Below, piece after piece: positions 1 to 8,540 of a stretch of 42,985 nucleotides of DNA (the first letter of the stretch is position 1; each line of letters starts with the position of its first letter). Under the pieces are notes generated by a model, which made no database searches, was not told the origin of the DNA, and was given only the letters and a program-made list of their open reading frames with translations. The position numbers were made by a program, and so were the translations under genes. This DNA is from Rhodomicrobium udaipurense JA643. Its GTDB lineage: Bacteria; Pseudomonadota; Alphaproteobacteria; Rhizobiales; Rhodomicrobiaceae. The stretch covers positions 1 through 42,985 of the forward strand of contig NZ_JFZJ01000016.1 in the NCBI RefSeq assembly GCF_000636015.1, given 5' to 3'.

Positions 1-909
1 CAGGCGGGTTCGTTCCTGAACCTCTGTTACAATCCCGAACTGGCCGCGGAAGTGACTCTCCAGCCGATCCGCCGCTTCGACTTCGATGCCGCGATCATCT
101 TCTCGGACATCCTCGTCGTGCCGCACGCTCTCGGCCAGCATCTCGAATTCCGCGAAGGCGAGGGCCCGCATCTCGATCCCATCACGAGCCTCGCCGATCT
201 CTCGAAGCTCTCCGTCGAGAAGGCGAAGTCCACGTTTTCCATCGTGTACGAGGCGATCGATCGCACCATCTCCGGGCTTGGCGATCGGACCCCGCTGATC
301 GGCTTCTGCGGCGCGCCGTGGACCGTGGCGAGCTACATGGTCGAAGGCCACGGGTCGAGCGACTATCGCGCGGCGAAGCTCCTCGCCTATCGCGAACCGG
401 AAACCTTCAAGGCCATCCTCGATATGCTCGTGGAAGCCTCGGCCATGTATCTCATTGGCCAGGCGAATGCGGGCGCTCGCGCTCTGCAAATTTTCGATAG
501 CTGGGCCAGCGCGCTCGCCGACAACGACTTCGACGCCTTCGTGATCGAGCCGACCGCCGAGATCGTGAAGCGCGTGAAGGCCGTGCATCCGAACGTGCCG
601 ATCATCGGCTTCCCGCGCGGCGCCTCGCCGAAATACGCCGATTACGTGGCCCGCACCGGCGTCGATGCCCTCGGCTGCGACACGGCCGCGCCGCTTCCCA
701 CGATTGCGGCCCAGCAGGACAAGGTCACCGTGCAGGGTAATCTCGATCCGCTGTTGCTGCTTGCGGGCGGCGATGCTATGGACCGCCGTGTGAACGCGAT
801 CCTTGAGGCTCTGGCTCCGAAGCCGTACGTCTTCAATCTCGGTCACGGCATCCTTCCGGATACGCCCATCGAACACGTCGAGCGTCTCATCCGTACGGTG
901 CGCGGCTGA
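1..909 (+). CDS. hemE: Uroporphyrinogen decarboxylase, 5' end cut by the window
   Basis: Converts uroporphyrinogen III to coproporphyrinogen III in cytosolic heme synthesis. The reading frame is open from base 1, giving 302 residues; the family is about 340-350 long, so roughly 40 N-terminal residues lie outside the window. Visible HemE signatures are the segment DAAIIFSDILVVPHALG near the start, GFCGAPWTVASYMVEG in the middle, GFPRG, and the C-terminal NLGHGILPDTP. The GTG at 52 is internal, not a start. The gene ends in TGA and is followed after 107 nt by hemJ, another heme gene on the same strand, which supports an operon-like arrangement. Confidence 0.97.
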   Translation, partial: QAGSFLNLCYNPELAAEVTLQPIRRFDFDAAIIFSDILVVPHALGQHLEFREGEGPHLDPITSLADLSKLSVEKAKSTFSIVYEAIDRTISGLGDRTPLIGFCGAPWTVASYMVEGHGSSDYRAAKLLAYREPETFKAILDMLVEASAMYLIGQANAGARALQIFDSWASALADNDFDAFVIEPTAEIVKRVKAVHPNVPIIGFPRGASPKYADYVARTGVDALGCDTAAPLPTIAAQQDKVTVQGNLDPLLLLAGGDAMDRRVNAILEALAPKPYVFNLGHGILPDTPIEHVERLIRTVRG

Positions 910-1016
910 GGCCGTTGCGCTCAATCGGACCCTCCGAAAGACAACGAATCGATCTATAGCGAGATCGGGAGCGCCAAAATCGTGGCGCTCCGAAACCCGC
1001 CCGCGAACGGCCTGCC

Positions 1017-1469
1017 ATGATCAGCCTCATGAACGACGCCTACCTGTACCTCAAGTCCTTCCACCTGATCGCGGCCTTCGCGTGGATGGCGGGCCTGTTC
1101 TATCTGCCGAGGCTTTACATTTATCACGCTGAGGTTGGGGTCGGCACGCCGCAGTCCGAAACGTTCAAGGTGATGGAACGCCGTCTCCTCAAGGCAATCA
1201 TGAACCCGGCGATGATCGTCACCGTGGGCCTCGGCCTGTGGCTCGCTTTCGTCACCGACTATATCGACTGGCGCAACGCGCCGTGGCTCCACGCGAAAAT
1301 CGCCCTGGTTATCGGTTTGCTGGTCATTCACGGTTTCCTCGCCAAATGGCGCAAGGATTTCGAAGCCGACCGCATCCCGCACAGCACGCGCTTCTTCAGG
1401 ATCATAAACGAAGTTCCGACGTTGCTTCTGATCGGCATCGTCCTGCTCGTTATCGTGAAGCCCTACTAA
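1017..1469 (+). CDS. hemJ: Protoporphyrinogen IX oxidase HemJ (membrane protein)
   Basis: A 150-residue integral membrane protein of the HemJ family (formerly UPF0093), which oxidises protoporphyrinogen IX in many alphaproteobacteria. The N terminus shows the conserved segment [20 protein letters not shown] with a histidine in helix 1, then RLYIYH. A helix follows at [16 protein letters not shown], a third at [18 protein letters not shown], and a last one at the C terminus ([12 protein letters not shown]). Its place next to hemE supports the heme role. An in-frame ATG at 1029 is an alternative start; neither start has a strong Shine-Dalgarno sequence. Confidence 0.9.
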   Translation: MISLMNDAYLYLKSFHLIAAFAWMAGLFYLPRLYIYHAEVGVGTPQSETFKVMERRLLKAIMNPAMIVTVGLGLWLAFVTDYIDWRNAPWLHAKIALVIGLLVIHGFLAKWRKDFEADRIPHSTRFFRIINEVPTLLLIGIVLLVIVKPY

Positions 1470-1514
1470 CGGTCTTTCTCCCGGGAAAACATGAGGCCGG
1501 CGTTTTTCACGTCT

Positions 1515-1542
1515 TTGCGAATGACGCAAACGCTGCTATATT
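1515..1542 (+). promoter_or_regulatory. Putative sigma-70 promoter of rho
   Basis: TTGCGA (1515-1520) and TATATT (1537-1542) are separated by 16 bp. This lies just downstream of hemJ and would start a leader of roughly 180 nt in front of rho. Read from sequence only. Confidence 0.45.
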
Positions 1543-1654
1543 GGCGTTTGTCGTCCAGTTTCCGACATTTGCCGTTCCAAGATCGGTCACCCCGATCCCG
1601 CATTTGAGTGAAGCAGCCGCGATCTGCCCTCCAGACAAGACAAGCGGCTCAGCG

Positions 1655-1725
1655 AACGTCCTCACCTCCCCCGGTTCGCGGGCCCACCGTCCGCGCCAAC
1701 CCACACTCCCCCGAAAAAAGTCGTC
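1655..1725 (+). promoter_or_regulatory. C-rich, G-poor rho leader (possible rut site)
   Basis: The last 80 nt before the rho start contain runs such as CCTCACCTCCCCC and CCAACCCACACTCCCCC, much richer in C than in G. Rho loads on such unstructured C-rich RNA, and autogenous attenuation of rho is known in enterobacteria. That this leader works the same way is inference. Confidence 0.35.
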
Positions 1726-1732
1726 GACCATC

Positions 1733-2998
1733 ATGCAAGAAATGAAGCTTCAAGACCTCAAAGTTAAGTCCCCGACGGAACTTCTTGCGGTCGCCGAGGA
1801 ATTTGCCGTCGAGAACGCGAGCGCGCTCCGCAAGCAGGAGCTTATGTTCGCGATCCTGAAGCAACTCGCGGCGCGTGACATCGAGATCACCGGCATTGGC
1901 GTCGTGGAAACCTTGCAGGACGGGTTCGGCTTCCTCCGGTCGCCGGACTCGAACTACCTTCCGGGCCCCGACGACATCTATGTCAGCCCAAGCCAGATAA
2001 GGCGCTTTGGGCTGCGAACCGGTGACACTGTCGAAGGGCAGATCCGGGGGCCGAAAGATGGCGAGCGCTATTTTGCGCTGCTCAAGGTCAACAAGATCAA
2101 CTTCGACGACCCGGAGAAGATCCGCCACAAGGTTCACTTCGACAATCTGACGCCGCTTTATCCGAACGACTGGCTGAAGATGGAGACAGACCCGCCGCAC
2201 TCGAAGGATCTGAGCGCGCGCGTCATCGACATCGTGGCGCCGCTCGGCAAGGGCCAGCGCGGCCTGATCGTTGCGCCGCCGCGTACCGGTAAAACCGTAT
2301 TGCTCCAGAACATCGCGCACTCGATCACGGCGAACCATCCCGAGTGCTACCTGATCGTGCTTCTCATCGACGAGCGCCCGGAAGAAGTGACCGACATGCA
2401 GCGCTCGGTGCGCGGCGAGGTCATCAGCTCCACCTTCGACGAACCCGCGTCGCGCCACGTTCAGGTGGCCGAGATGGTCATCGAGAAGGCGAAGCGCCTC
2501 GTGGAACACAAGCTCGACGTTGTCATCCTGCTCGACAGCATCACCCGCCTCGGCCGCGCTTACAACACCGTGGTGCCGTCCTCCGGCAAGGTGCTCACCG
2601 GTGGCGTGGACGCGAACGCGCTGCAACGCCCGAAGCGCTTCTTCGGTGCGGCCCGCAACATCGAGGAAGGCGGCTCGCTCACCATCATCGCGACGGCGCT
2701 GGTTGAAACCGGTAGCCGCATGGACGAAGTGATCTTTGAAGAGTTCAAGGGCACCGGCAACTCGGAACTCGTGCTCGACCGCAAAGTCGCCGACAAGCGC
2801 GTATTCCCGGCGATGGACATCGCGAAGTCCGGCACCCGTAAGGAAGAGCTGCTCGTTCCGCAGGCACAGCTTCGCAAGATGTATGTGCTGCGGCGCATCC
2901 TGAACCCGATGGGTTCGATGGACGGCATCGAGTTCCTGCTCGACAAGCTTCGCCAGACGAAATCCAACGGCGACTTCTTCGATTCGATGAATACGTAA
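1733..2998 (+). CDS. rho: Transcription termination factor Rho
   Basis: ATP-dependent RNA helicase that ends transcription as a hexamer. The 421-residue product has the full family layout: an N-terminal helical Rho_N segment ([18 protein letters not shown]), the OB-fold RNA-binding domain ([23 protein letters not shown]), then the RecA-like motor with Walker A APPRTGKT near residue 180, LLIDERPEE, and [13 protein letters not shown] for Walker B and the Q-loop region. The start at 1733 gives the usual length; another ATG lies three codons later. The open frame continues far upstream through hemJ in another phase, but that part has no Rho similarity. A terminator follows 55 nt after the stop. 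Confidence 0.98.
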   Translation: MQEMKLQDLKVKSPTELLAVAEEFAVENASALRKQELMFAILKQLAARDIEITGIGVVETLQDGFGFLRSPDSNYLPGPDDIYVSPSQIRRFGLRTGDTVEGQIRGPKDGERYFALLKVNKINFDDPEKIRHKVHFDNLTPLYPNDWLKMETDPPHSKDLSARVIDIVAPLGKGQRGLIVAPPRTGKTVLLQNIAHSITANHPECYLIVLLIDERPEEVTDMQRSVRGEVISSTFDEPASRHVQVAEMVIEKAKRLVEHKLDVVILLDSITRLGRAYNTVVPSSGKVLTGGVDANALQRPKRFFGAARNIEEGGSLTIIATALVETGSRMDEVIFEEFKGTGNSELVLDRKVADKRVFPAMDIAKSGTRKEELLVPQAQLRKMYVLRRILNPMGSMDGIEFLLDKLRQTKSNGDFFDSMNT

Positions 2999-3052
2999 GC
3001 GCTGGCGGGGCCGCATCGGCCGCCTTGCGAAGAGACAATTTCACAAACGCAG

Positions 3053-3076
3053 AAGGCCGGGTTATCCGGCCTTTTT
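3053..3076 (+). terminator. Rho-independent terminator after rho
   Basis: The hairpin AAGGCCGG-GTTAT-CCGGCCTT runs into a T tract, 55 nt past the rho stop. Confidence 0.85.
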
Positions 3077-3235
3077 GCTGTCTGCGGGCGAGAGCGTGGG
3101 ACATAGAGGAGAAATCGGGCGGCCCGCGCTCATGCGGAGCGTTACGTTGCCGGATATCGGAGAACTGCTCGGGGCTTCATTGCTGACGAGCGAGAACCTA
3201 GCCTGTGAATATGCGTCGCTTGAGATCAGCGCGAC

Positions 3236-3526
3236 CTAGCTACTCTCGAATTCCGCAATGGCCCGCAGAAGCGCTTCCGGCACAGGTTCCGCCAGGATGT
3301 CGCTCCCGATCTGTGCCAGCTGCTTTTCGATTTGCCGCATCTCCTCAACTTCCGAAGCGAGCGCGGGATTCTCTTTGAGAAGGACCTCGAACGCGGCGAG
3401 TTCTTCTCCGAGAAGCTCACCGTCGAGATAGGCCGACACGATTATGGGAAGCCGGTCGTTCTGAAATGTGGCCGACGACGAATTGTCGGGCTCCAAGACA
3501 GGCTTCGGTTGCTCTCTCATTTGCAT
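3236..3526 (-). CDS. Small soluble anti-sigma-factor-like protein
   Basis: A 96-residue acidic protein. The core, LPIIVSAYLDGEL followed by ENPALASEVEEM and ending EPVPEALLRAI, matches the pattern of the N-terminal domain of COG5662-type anti-sigma factors (YLDGEL, DPALAA, DEPVPERLL). There is no membrane helix and no zinc-binding HxxxCxxC, so only the cytoplasmic, sigma-binding type of domain is present. The usual partner sigma gene is not adjacent; the only ECF sigma in the window is at 29440-29964. The start is uncertain because both ATGs (3526, 3520) lack a clear ribosome site. Binding to a sigma factor is inference from sequence pattern. Confidence 0.55.
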   Translation of the reverse strand: MQMREQPKPVLEPDNSSSATFQNDRLPIIVSAYLDGELLGEELAAFEVLLKENPALASEVEEMRQIEKQLAQIGSDILAEPVPEALLRAIAEFESS

Positions 3527-3689
3527 ATTACATACGGGGTTTAGATTTCAGTAGCCAGGCGAACCTAACAACGCCCTCCAAAATCTGTTCCCTCACCCGC
3601 CCAATAATAGTGATATCTCGTCGACCTTGAGGCAATAAAGGCGGAAAGGCAAGCCCGCCGGACCGCGTTTTAGTAACGTTAAGGTTTCC

Positions 3690-4064
3690 CTAAGCGGCGG
3701 AGCCACCTGGGTTGGGCCGGTTGTCCCGCAATCGCTTGTCGCGCCGTGGATTCTTGACGCGTCCCTGCCCCGTCGGCCCCTCGCGATTTTCAGACAGGCG
3801 CCGATCGTTTTTCGGATCCTTGACGCGGCCCTGCCCCGTCGGCCCTTCGCGATTGCTTGAAAGCCGCTTGTCCCGATCGGGATCCTTGACACGGCCTTGA
3901 CCGGTCGGCCCCGGCCTGTTCGAGGCAAGTCGGCGATCCTGAGCGGTGTCCTTGACGCGGCCCTGCCCCGTCGGACCCGAGCGATTTTGCGCCAATCGTC
4001 GGTCATTGCTCGGATCTTTAACGCGGCCTTGGCCACCTTGCTTGACGCGCGCGGTCGTATTCAT
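3690..4064 (-). CDS. Basic protein of five tandem 22-residue repeats, function unknown
   Basis: The product has 124 residues if it starts at 4064, where GAGAAAG sits 7 nt upstream; the open frame runs 25 codons further. After a 10-residue leader the protein is five units of 22 residues, each with the frame GQGRVKDP, DRRL or DKRL, then NR and GPT; the last unit is degenerate and ends in GGSAA. The protein is rich in Arg, Lys, Asp, Gly and Asn with almost no hydrophobic residues, so it should be disordered, soluble and nucleic-acid or water binding. There is no signal peptide. It resembles KGG-type stress repeat proteins only in general character. I do not recognise the family. Confidence 0.6.
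   Translation of the reverse strand: MNTTARVKQGGQGRVKDPSNDRRLAQNRSGPTGQGRVKDTAQDRRLASNRPGPTGQGRVKDPDRDKRLSSNREGPTGQGRVKDPKNDRRLSENREGPTGQGRVKNPRRDKRLRDNRPNPGGSAA
3705..4034 (-). repeat. Five 66-bp coding tandem repeats
   Basis: Units run 4034-3969, 3968-3903, 3902-3837, 3836-3771 and 3770 to about 3711. On the plus strand each carries a copy of the string ACGCGGCCCTGCCCCGTCGG or a close variant. Variation falls mainly at the residues after KDP and around NR, so the units have diverged under constraint. Confidence 0.9.
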
Positions 4065-4732
4065 TGCTGCTTTCTCGGTCGTACGTCGGGGAATGATCCC
4101 GTCGTCTTGTTCTTTCCCGGCAGACATGCGGGTATCCAAGTCTCCATTCGAGCCGGGGCTGTAATATTTCCCCTAAAGCGTGTTGAGCCAATAGACAACC
4201 CGCCTATCGGCAAATCACCCTCAATCGAATATTAAATATCATATAGATAGGGCATTAGGCTGCGGGCTATATCAAAAATTGGCATACACTATGCAGCTGT
4301 AACCGCGCAATTCGCACCGTTGTTCACGCCTAATGTGCCATCATAAATACTCACTGACAACAGAACGATACAGGCAAACTAGGTCAAGCATACGATGACC
4401 CTCGATGCTTGGGTCGCCAATTTCTGCACATTACGGTGATTGCAAAATAACGTGGAGAGCAGCTTCGTTTCGCAATGTGTGTCAGTTTTTTTGATCGACG
4501 CGGTCCCGACGCGGGACGTTATGTCGCGTCGACTGTATACCAGCATAAAAGCCGATGCCAGCGCTTTGTGTGGTGCATTTTGCGCAGTGAACGCATTGAG
4601 TGCGCACACTATTATCTGGTTTTTGGTCAGACCAACCTCGATGAGAGTGGCGGCAGGGAATGTGCCGTTACCGTGGGGTGCGCTGCGCCGGCATCTGCGA
4701 AATCGGCCGCCCTGCCCTCGATGCGTCCGCAC
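4065..4732. other. Gene-poor stretch, no gene supported
   Basis: About 670 nt that are more AT-rich than the rest of the window, especially 4190-4290. Open frames of about 100-115 codons exist on both strands near 4379-4787, but none has a family pattern, normal codon bias or a convincing ribosome site. The part next to 4064 must hold the promoter of the repeat protein. An inverted repeat CGACGCG/CGCGTCG lies near 4507-4531. No function seen. Confidence 0.5.
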
Positions 4733-4768
4733 AAAAAAAGCGCCGAAGTTTCGAAAACCTCGGCGCTT
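4733..4768 (-). terminator. Terminator of the Cache-domain gene
   Basis: The inverted repeat AAGCGCCGAAG and CCTCGGCGCTT has one mismatch and a 9-nt loop. On the minus strand it is followed by a run of seven T. It lies about 50 nt past the stop of the gene at 4820-5272. Confidence 0.8.
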
Positions 4769-4819
4769 GAATGATCTGTATATTTGAATACGACGCCGCT
4801 CGGGCGTTACGGCGGAATA

Positions 4820-5272
4820 TTACTTGTAGTAGCCGACGCCGCAGATCTGGCCGCCTGCCTTCGTGACATACGTCACCTTCTCAACCGGCTCGGTCTGGCC
4901 GGGGCGCGGGAACCAGTAATCGACTTCCACGAATTTGCCTTCCGCCGCATTCTTGATCAGCTCTTCGCCGAGCTTCTTGCCCTTCTTGTCCACGAGGTCG
5001 GCAAGCTTGGTGCCGCGAAGCTTCTCGTTCGCATGCGCCGTGAACACGTTGTCAGCGCCACCCGCGCAGAAAACGTAAAGGTCGCGGTCGCGGAAACCGC
5101 CGGTCGGATTGTTGAAGTCTGCAATCGCCTTCTTCTCGTCGGCCTTGACCGCCGTTACGGCCTTTTCAAGCAAAGCCTTGGCTTCAGGAGCAGTCCCCGA
5201 AGCTTGGGCGAGCGCGCCACCCGTAAAAGTGATCGTCGCCGCAAAAACGCCTGCCAAGAAAGAACGAAGCAT
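4820..5272 (-). CDS. Secreted single-Cache-domain protein
   Basis: A 150-residue protein with a clear signal peptide (MLRSFLAGVFAATITFTGG, cleavage near ALA-QA). A small extracytoplasmic Cache-type fold follows: a helix with EAKALLEKAVTAVKAD, then FNNPTGGFRDRDLYVFC, the segment GTKLADLVDKKGKKLGEELI, and VDYWFPRPG ending in CGVGYYK. This is the pattern of free-standing Cache proteins found near chemoreceptors. It may bind a small ligand in the periplasm, but no ligand or partner can be named. The start at 5272 is chosen because GGAGG lies 8 nt upstream; the frame extends only four codons further. The gene has its own terminator. Confidence 0.8.
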   Translation of the reverse strand: MLRSFLAGVFAATITFTGGALAQASGTAPEAKALLEKAVTAVKADEKKAIADFNNPTGGFRDRDLYVFCAGGADNVFTAHANEKLRGTKLADLVDKKGKKLGEELIKNAAEGKFVEVDYWFPRPGQTEPVEKVTYVTKAGGQICGVGYYK

Positions 5273-5342
5273 CTTTTCCTCCAATTTTGATTATCTGGTT
5301 TGATGCCATTCTTATAGACAGGAGCGGAGGCGCTGCTTCAAC

Positions 5343-8300
5343 CTAGACCATAGACTTACCACTTTCGCGGGAACCGACGCCGCCAACGCGCGCGTTGTTT
5401 TCCAACGCAAGAACGACGGTTTCGCCGGGTGGTGCGAACGGCGCGGTCACCTCATCGCCGTAGCTGCGGCGAACGCCTGCGAGGTGCCGTATCAGGAGGT
5501 CGAGATAAAGCCCCGGCCCACCGGAGTAAATACGCCAGCCAGCCTCCACCGCTATGTCGCCCGCGCGCACGCGTTCCCACTCCGCGCTCGCCTCATAGCG
5601 GTCAGAGAAAGCTGCGTCGCTGCTGCTCGCATAACAGTTCCGCTGGCGAAGCGCCGCGTTGCCGAGATTTTCCGCCACCGTTACGGGATTGACGACCCGC
5701 AAGCCCCACCAGAAAGCTTCATCCTCGCCCATGAGCGCCATCGCCTCGCACCAACGGAGATGCGCGTGGATGTACATCTGGCCCACCTCGCGCCCGAAGA
5801 ACGGCGACGACTCCGCGCGCCGGAAGATGCGCTCCTCGCCGCCGTAATAAGGGAGCGGCTTGTCCATGAGGCGCACGCCATCGGGGAAGTTGAGATGCTC
5901 GCGGATCACGCCCAGATGGTGGCGCGCCTGCTCGCATGTGAAGAGGCCGCCTGCGATCGCGCAATTCATCGGGATCAGCGAATAGGAGACGCCGGTTTTC
6001 TTGTCGCTCGGGTGAAGCAGAAGCTCGGGCTCCGCGTCGGCGCCGTCGAAGATCGCATAGCCCGCCACGACGCCATCGCGGATGAGCCAGCGGTTGAAGT
6101 CCGCGAAACCTGCTGGTACAGAAGCGCCGCCGTCCAGCTGCTCGCCATGCGCTCGGCGAGCGAGGCGTCGGCGGGCTGAAGCGTGTCGTTCCAGTCGCCC
6201 TCGCCATAACGCGGCAGATGCGTGCCGGGCAGGAAGCGCGCCTCGATCTCGGCAAGCTCAGCCGCGAGGTGATCGGCCACGCTCGACGGCGCGGCGTCAG
6301 GCTCGCGCCACGCTACCGGCTCGGACAGGAACGCGAAGTCCTGCGTCGCCTCGACGTAATCGCAAACGGCCTTGAGCGGCCACACGATCACGTCGCCATG
6401 GCTCGGCACGCCCGCGATCCACGCATAGCGGTCGAACATGAACCATTGCGGCCAGTCGCTATCGGCCTTGCTCTGGCGCGCGATGACGCGACGCAGCACC
6501 TCTTTCGCCGTCTCGTCGTGACGGAAGGCGAGTAGAAATTCCATCGGCCCCTGGCAAACGTCGCGTGTGCCCCACGCCGCGCCCGAATATTGTTCGAGGC
6601 CGTGCGGCGCGGTGAGGTGAATGATGGCGTTATGCACGAGCCACGGCAGCAGCGTGTCGAACGCGGCGATGTCGCTGTCGCCCGACTGGAGCCGCGCGCC
6701 GCGCGTGGTGCGCGACCAGAAGACATCCGCCGACGCCAGCATCGCGCGGGTTTCGACGCCGCCCGCGTATTTCGCGGCTAGGCGTTCAGCTTCCGCCGCA
6801 TCGGTCATGGAGCCGGTGACGGCGAGGCGCAGCGCGTTGGTCGGCCTGGTGCGCAGGGCGATGAAAGGGCCGCTACGCGCCGCGCCGTCTTTATAAAGAA
6901 GCTCGTCGCCGCCGATGGCTTCGATGGCATCCGGCGTGCTCGTGGTGAGGTGATAGACCGCGTCCGGGTATTGCTGGCCCCAGAGCGAGTCCGGGTCCGG
7001 CTGGAACGCCGCGCGCTTTGCGTCGTCGTCGATCTCGACGCGGCCCGCATGCGCATAATCGAACTCGCCGAGCGTCAGATTGCCGAACACGAGGAGCCGC
7101 ACCGGCGCGCCCTCGACAAGCACCTCGATTTGCAGCGCCGCGTCTTCGCCGGTGGAGGCCGCGCGAACCGTGATCGCGCCGCCGCCGTGTTCATAGATCC
7201 AGCGCGCATCCGCAAGCCCCATTTCGAAGCGCGTCGGCAGCGTCAGCAGCCGCCATGCGCCGCCGATCTCGGCCAGCACGCGAACGCCGCTCGACCGCAT
7301 GATGTTGTACGGGTCGCGCGATACGGAAAACAGCTTGTGGAACGAGGTGTTGCCGATGGTGAGCTGCGCCGCGAACGCGCCATGCATCCAAGCGGTGGCG
7401 GCGAGCGTCGTCTCTTCCGGCAGGAGGCTGTCGCTGCTGCGAAGGATCGTGCCGTGGCGGCGTTTAACGAGCCGGTCTTTCTCCGTGAGCACGACGTGGC
7501 GGCTTCCCGCCCCCTCGCCCTCGAACCAGGAGAGCAGACGCCCGCTCCACCATTCTTCATGCTTTCGCGCTTCGTCCTCGCGCGCAACGACTTCGCGGCA
7601 GACGAGCGGCGGCGCATCGCGCAGGATGTCGCGCGCGGACTCGGCAAGCGCCACGTCGCGCGGGAAAAACTCGCCCGCCGCGCCTTCAGCGGAATCGATG
7701 CGCGAGAGGTCGGCGTAGCTCGTCGGCGCGGTGTGATCGACGTCGTAAAGCGCGAAGAAGGTCCACGTCGCCGCCTCGCCGGGTTTCAGCTCCGCCGCAC
7801 TCGACTGCACGATGGCGCAAGCCGTCTCATATTGCAGCCGCGCGCCGGGGAGGCTTTCGCCGAACGGCAGATCGAGCGACGCCGCGTCGCGATACGCCGG
7901 ACCGAACAATTGCAGCGCATCGGTCGCGAAGCTCGCCGCGCCGTCGAAGCAGCCATGCGCCACCCACGGATGACGCCCGCCATCCTGCGTCATGTTCTGG
8001 CGGCTCATGATGACCGGGCCGAAGCGCGGATGCGGCTCAACCGTATGATCGATATATTGCGAGGCGTAGGCTTCGTTGCCCATGACAAAGCCGCGCGCGC
8101 CGAGGCCGAGATCCTGCACGAGGATCGCATCGCACGGCACTTCGCCGCCGCTTGCGTTCGTCACTTCCACGCGCCAAAGCCAGAGCGGCTGCTCGGGATG
8201 AAGCCAAAGCGTGACGCGATGCGCGAGCCCGTCCGTTTCGCCAGCCCACACGAAGCGGTCTTCATCTGCGCCGAAAGCCACATGCGCGCCCGGCCCGACG

Positions 8301-8536
8301 ATCTCCACCGTGCGCGGCGCGGCACCGCCGACGCGCAGCAAGATCCGCATGATGCCGCCGCCAACCGGCGAGCCGAGAACCTGATTGATGAGGTTGCGGC
8401 GCGGGCCGTCCTCATGTTCGATGGCGAACAGGCATCCATTCGGCAGCACGGCAATGCGAAGGCCCGCCGCGTTCGCGATGCGCGCGAGGCCGAGGCCGTC
8501 TTCGCGCGGCGTGCGGAAGCTTTTCGTTGCGGTCAT
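5343..8536 (-). pseudogene. GH94 1,2-beta-oligoglucan phosphorylase-like gene, one frameshift
   Basis: The N terminus (GLRIAVLPNGCLFAIEH, then NLINQVLGSP and ILLRVGG) fits 1,2-beta-oligoglucan phosphorylases (SOGP), which split beta-1,2-glucans with phosphate to glucose 1-phosphate. The motif GDWNDT near residue 780 holds the Asp that acts as general acid in GH94. The frame from 8536 is intact to about residue 810 (ALLYQQ). The rest of the enzyme (FADFNRWLIRDGVVAGYAIF onward to 5343) lies one phase away, so a base is missing near 6105-6112. The combined length of 1064 residues fits SOGP. No slippery heptamer is seen, so a true mutation or an assembly error is likely. The start is 4 nt after the GH15 stop, so the two are probably co-translated. 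There is no signal peptide. Confidence 0.8.
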
Positions 8537-8540
8537 GATT

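Noticed and set aside
3705..4034. CRISPR-like array
   Set aside because: The repeats are directly adjacent 66-bp coding units without spacers and keep the reading frame.
4379..4787. Open frames of about 100-117 codons on both strands
   Set aside because: No family pattern, odd composition and no ribosome site; they overlap each other and a terminator.
6100..6115. Programmed -1 frameshift in GH94
   Set aside because: The bases around the shift do not form a slippery heptamer and no such system is known in this family.
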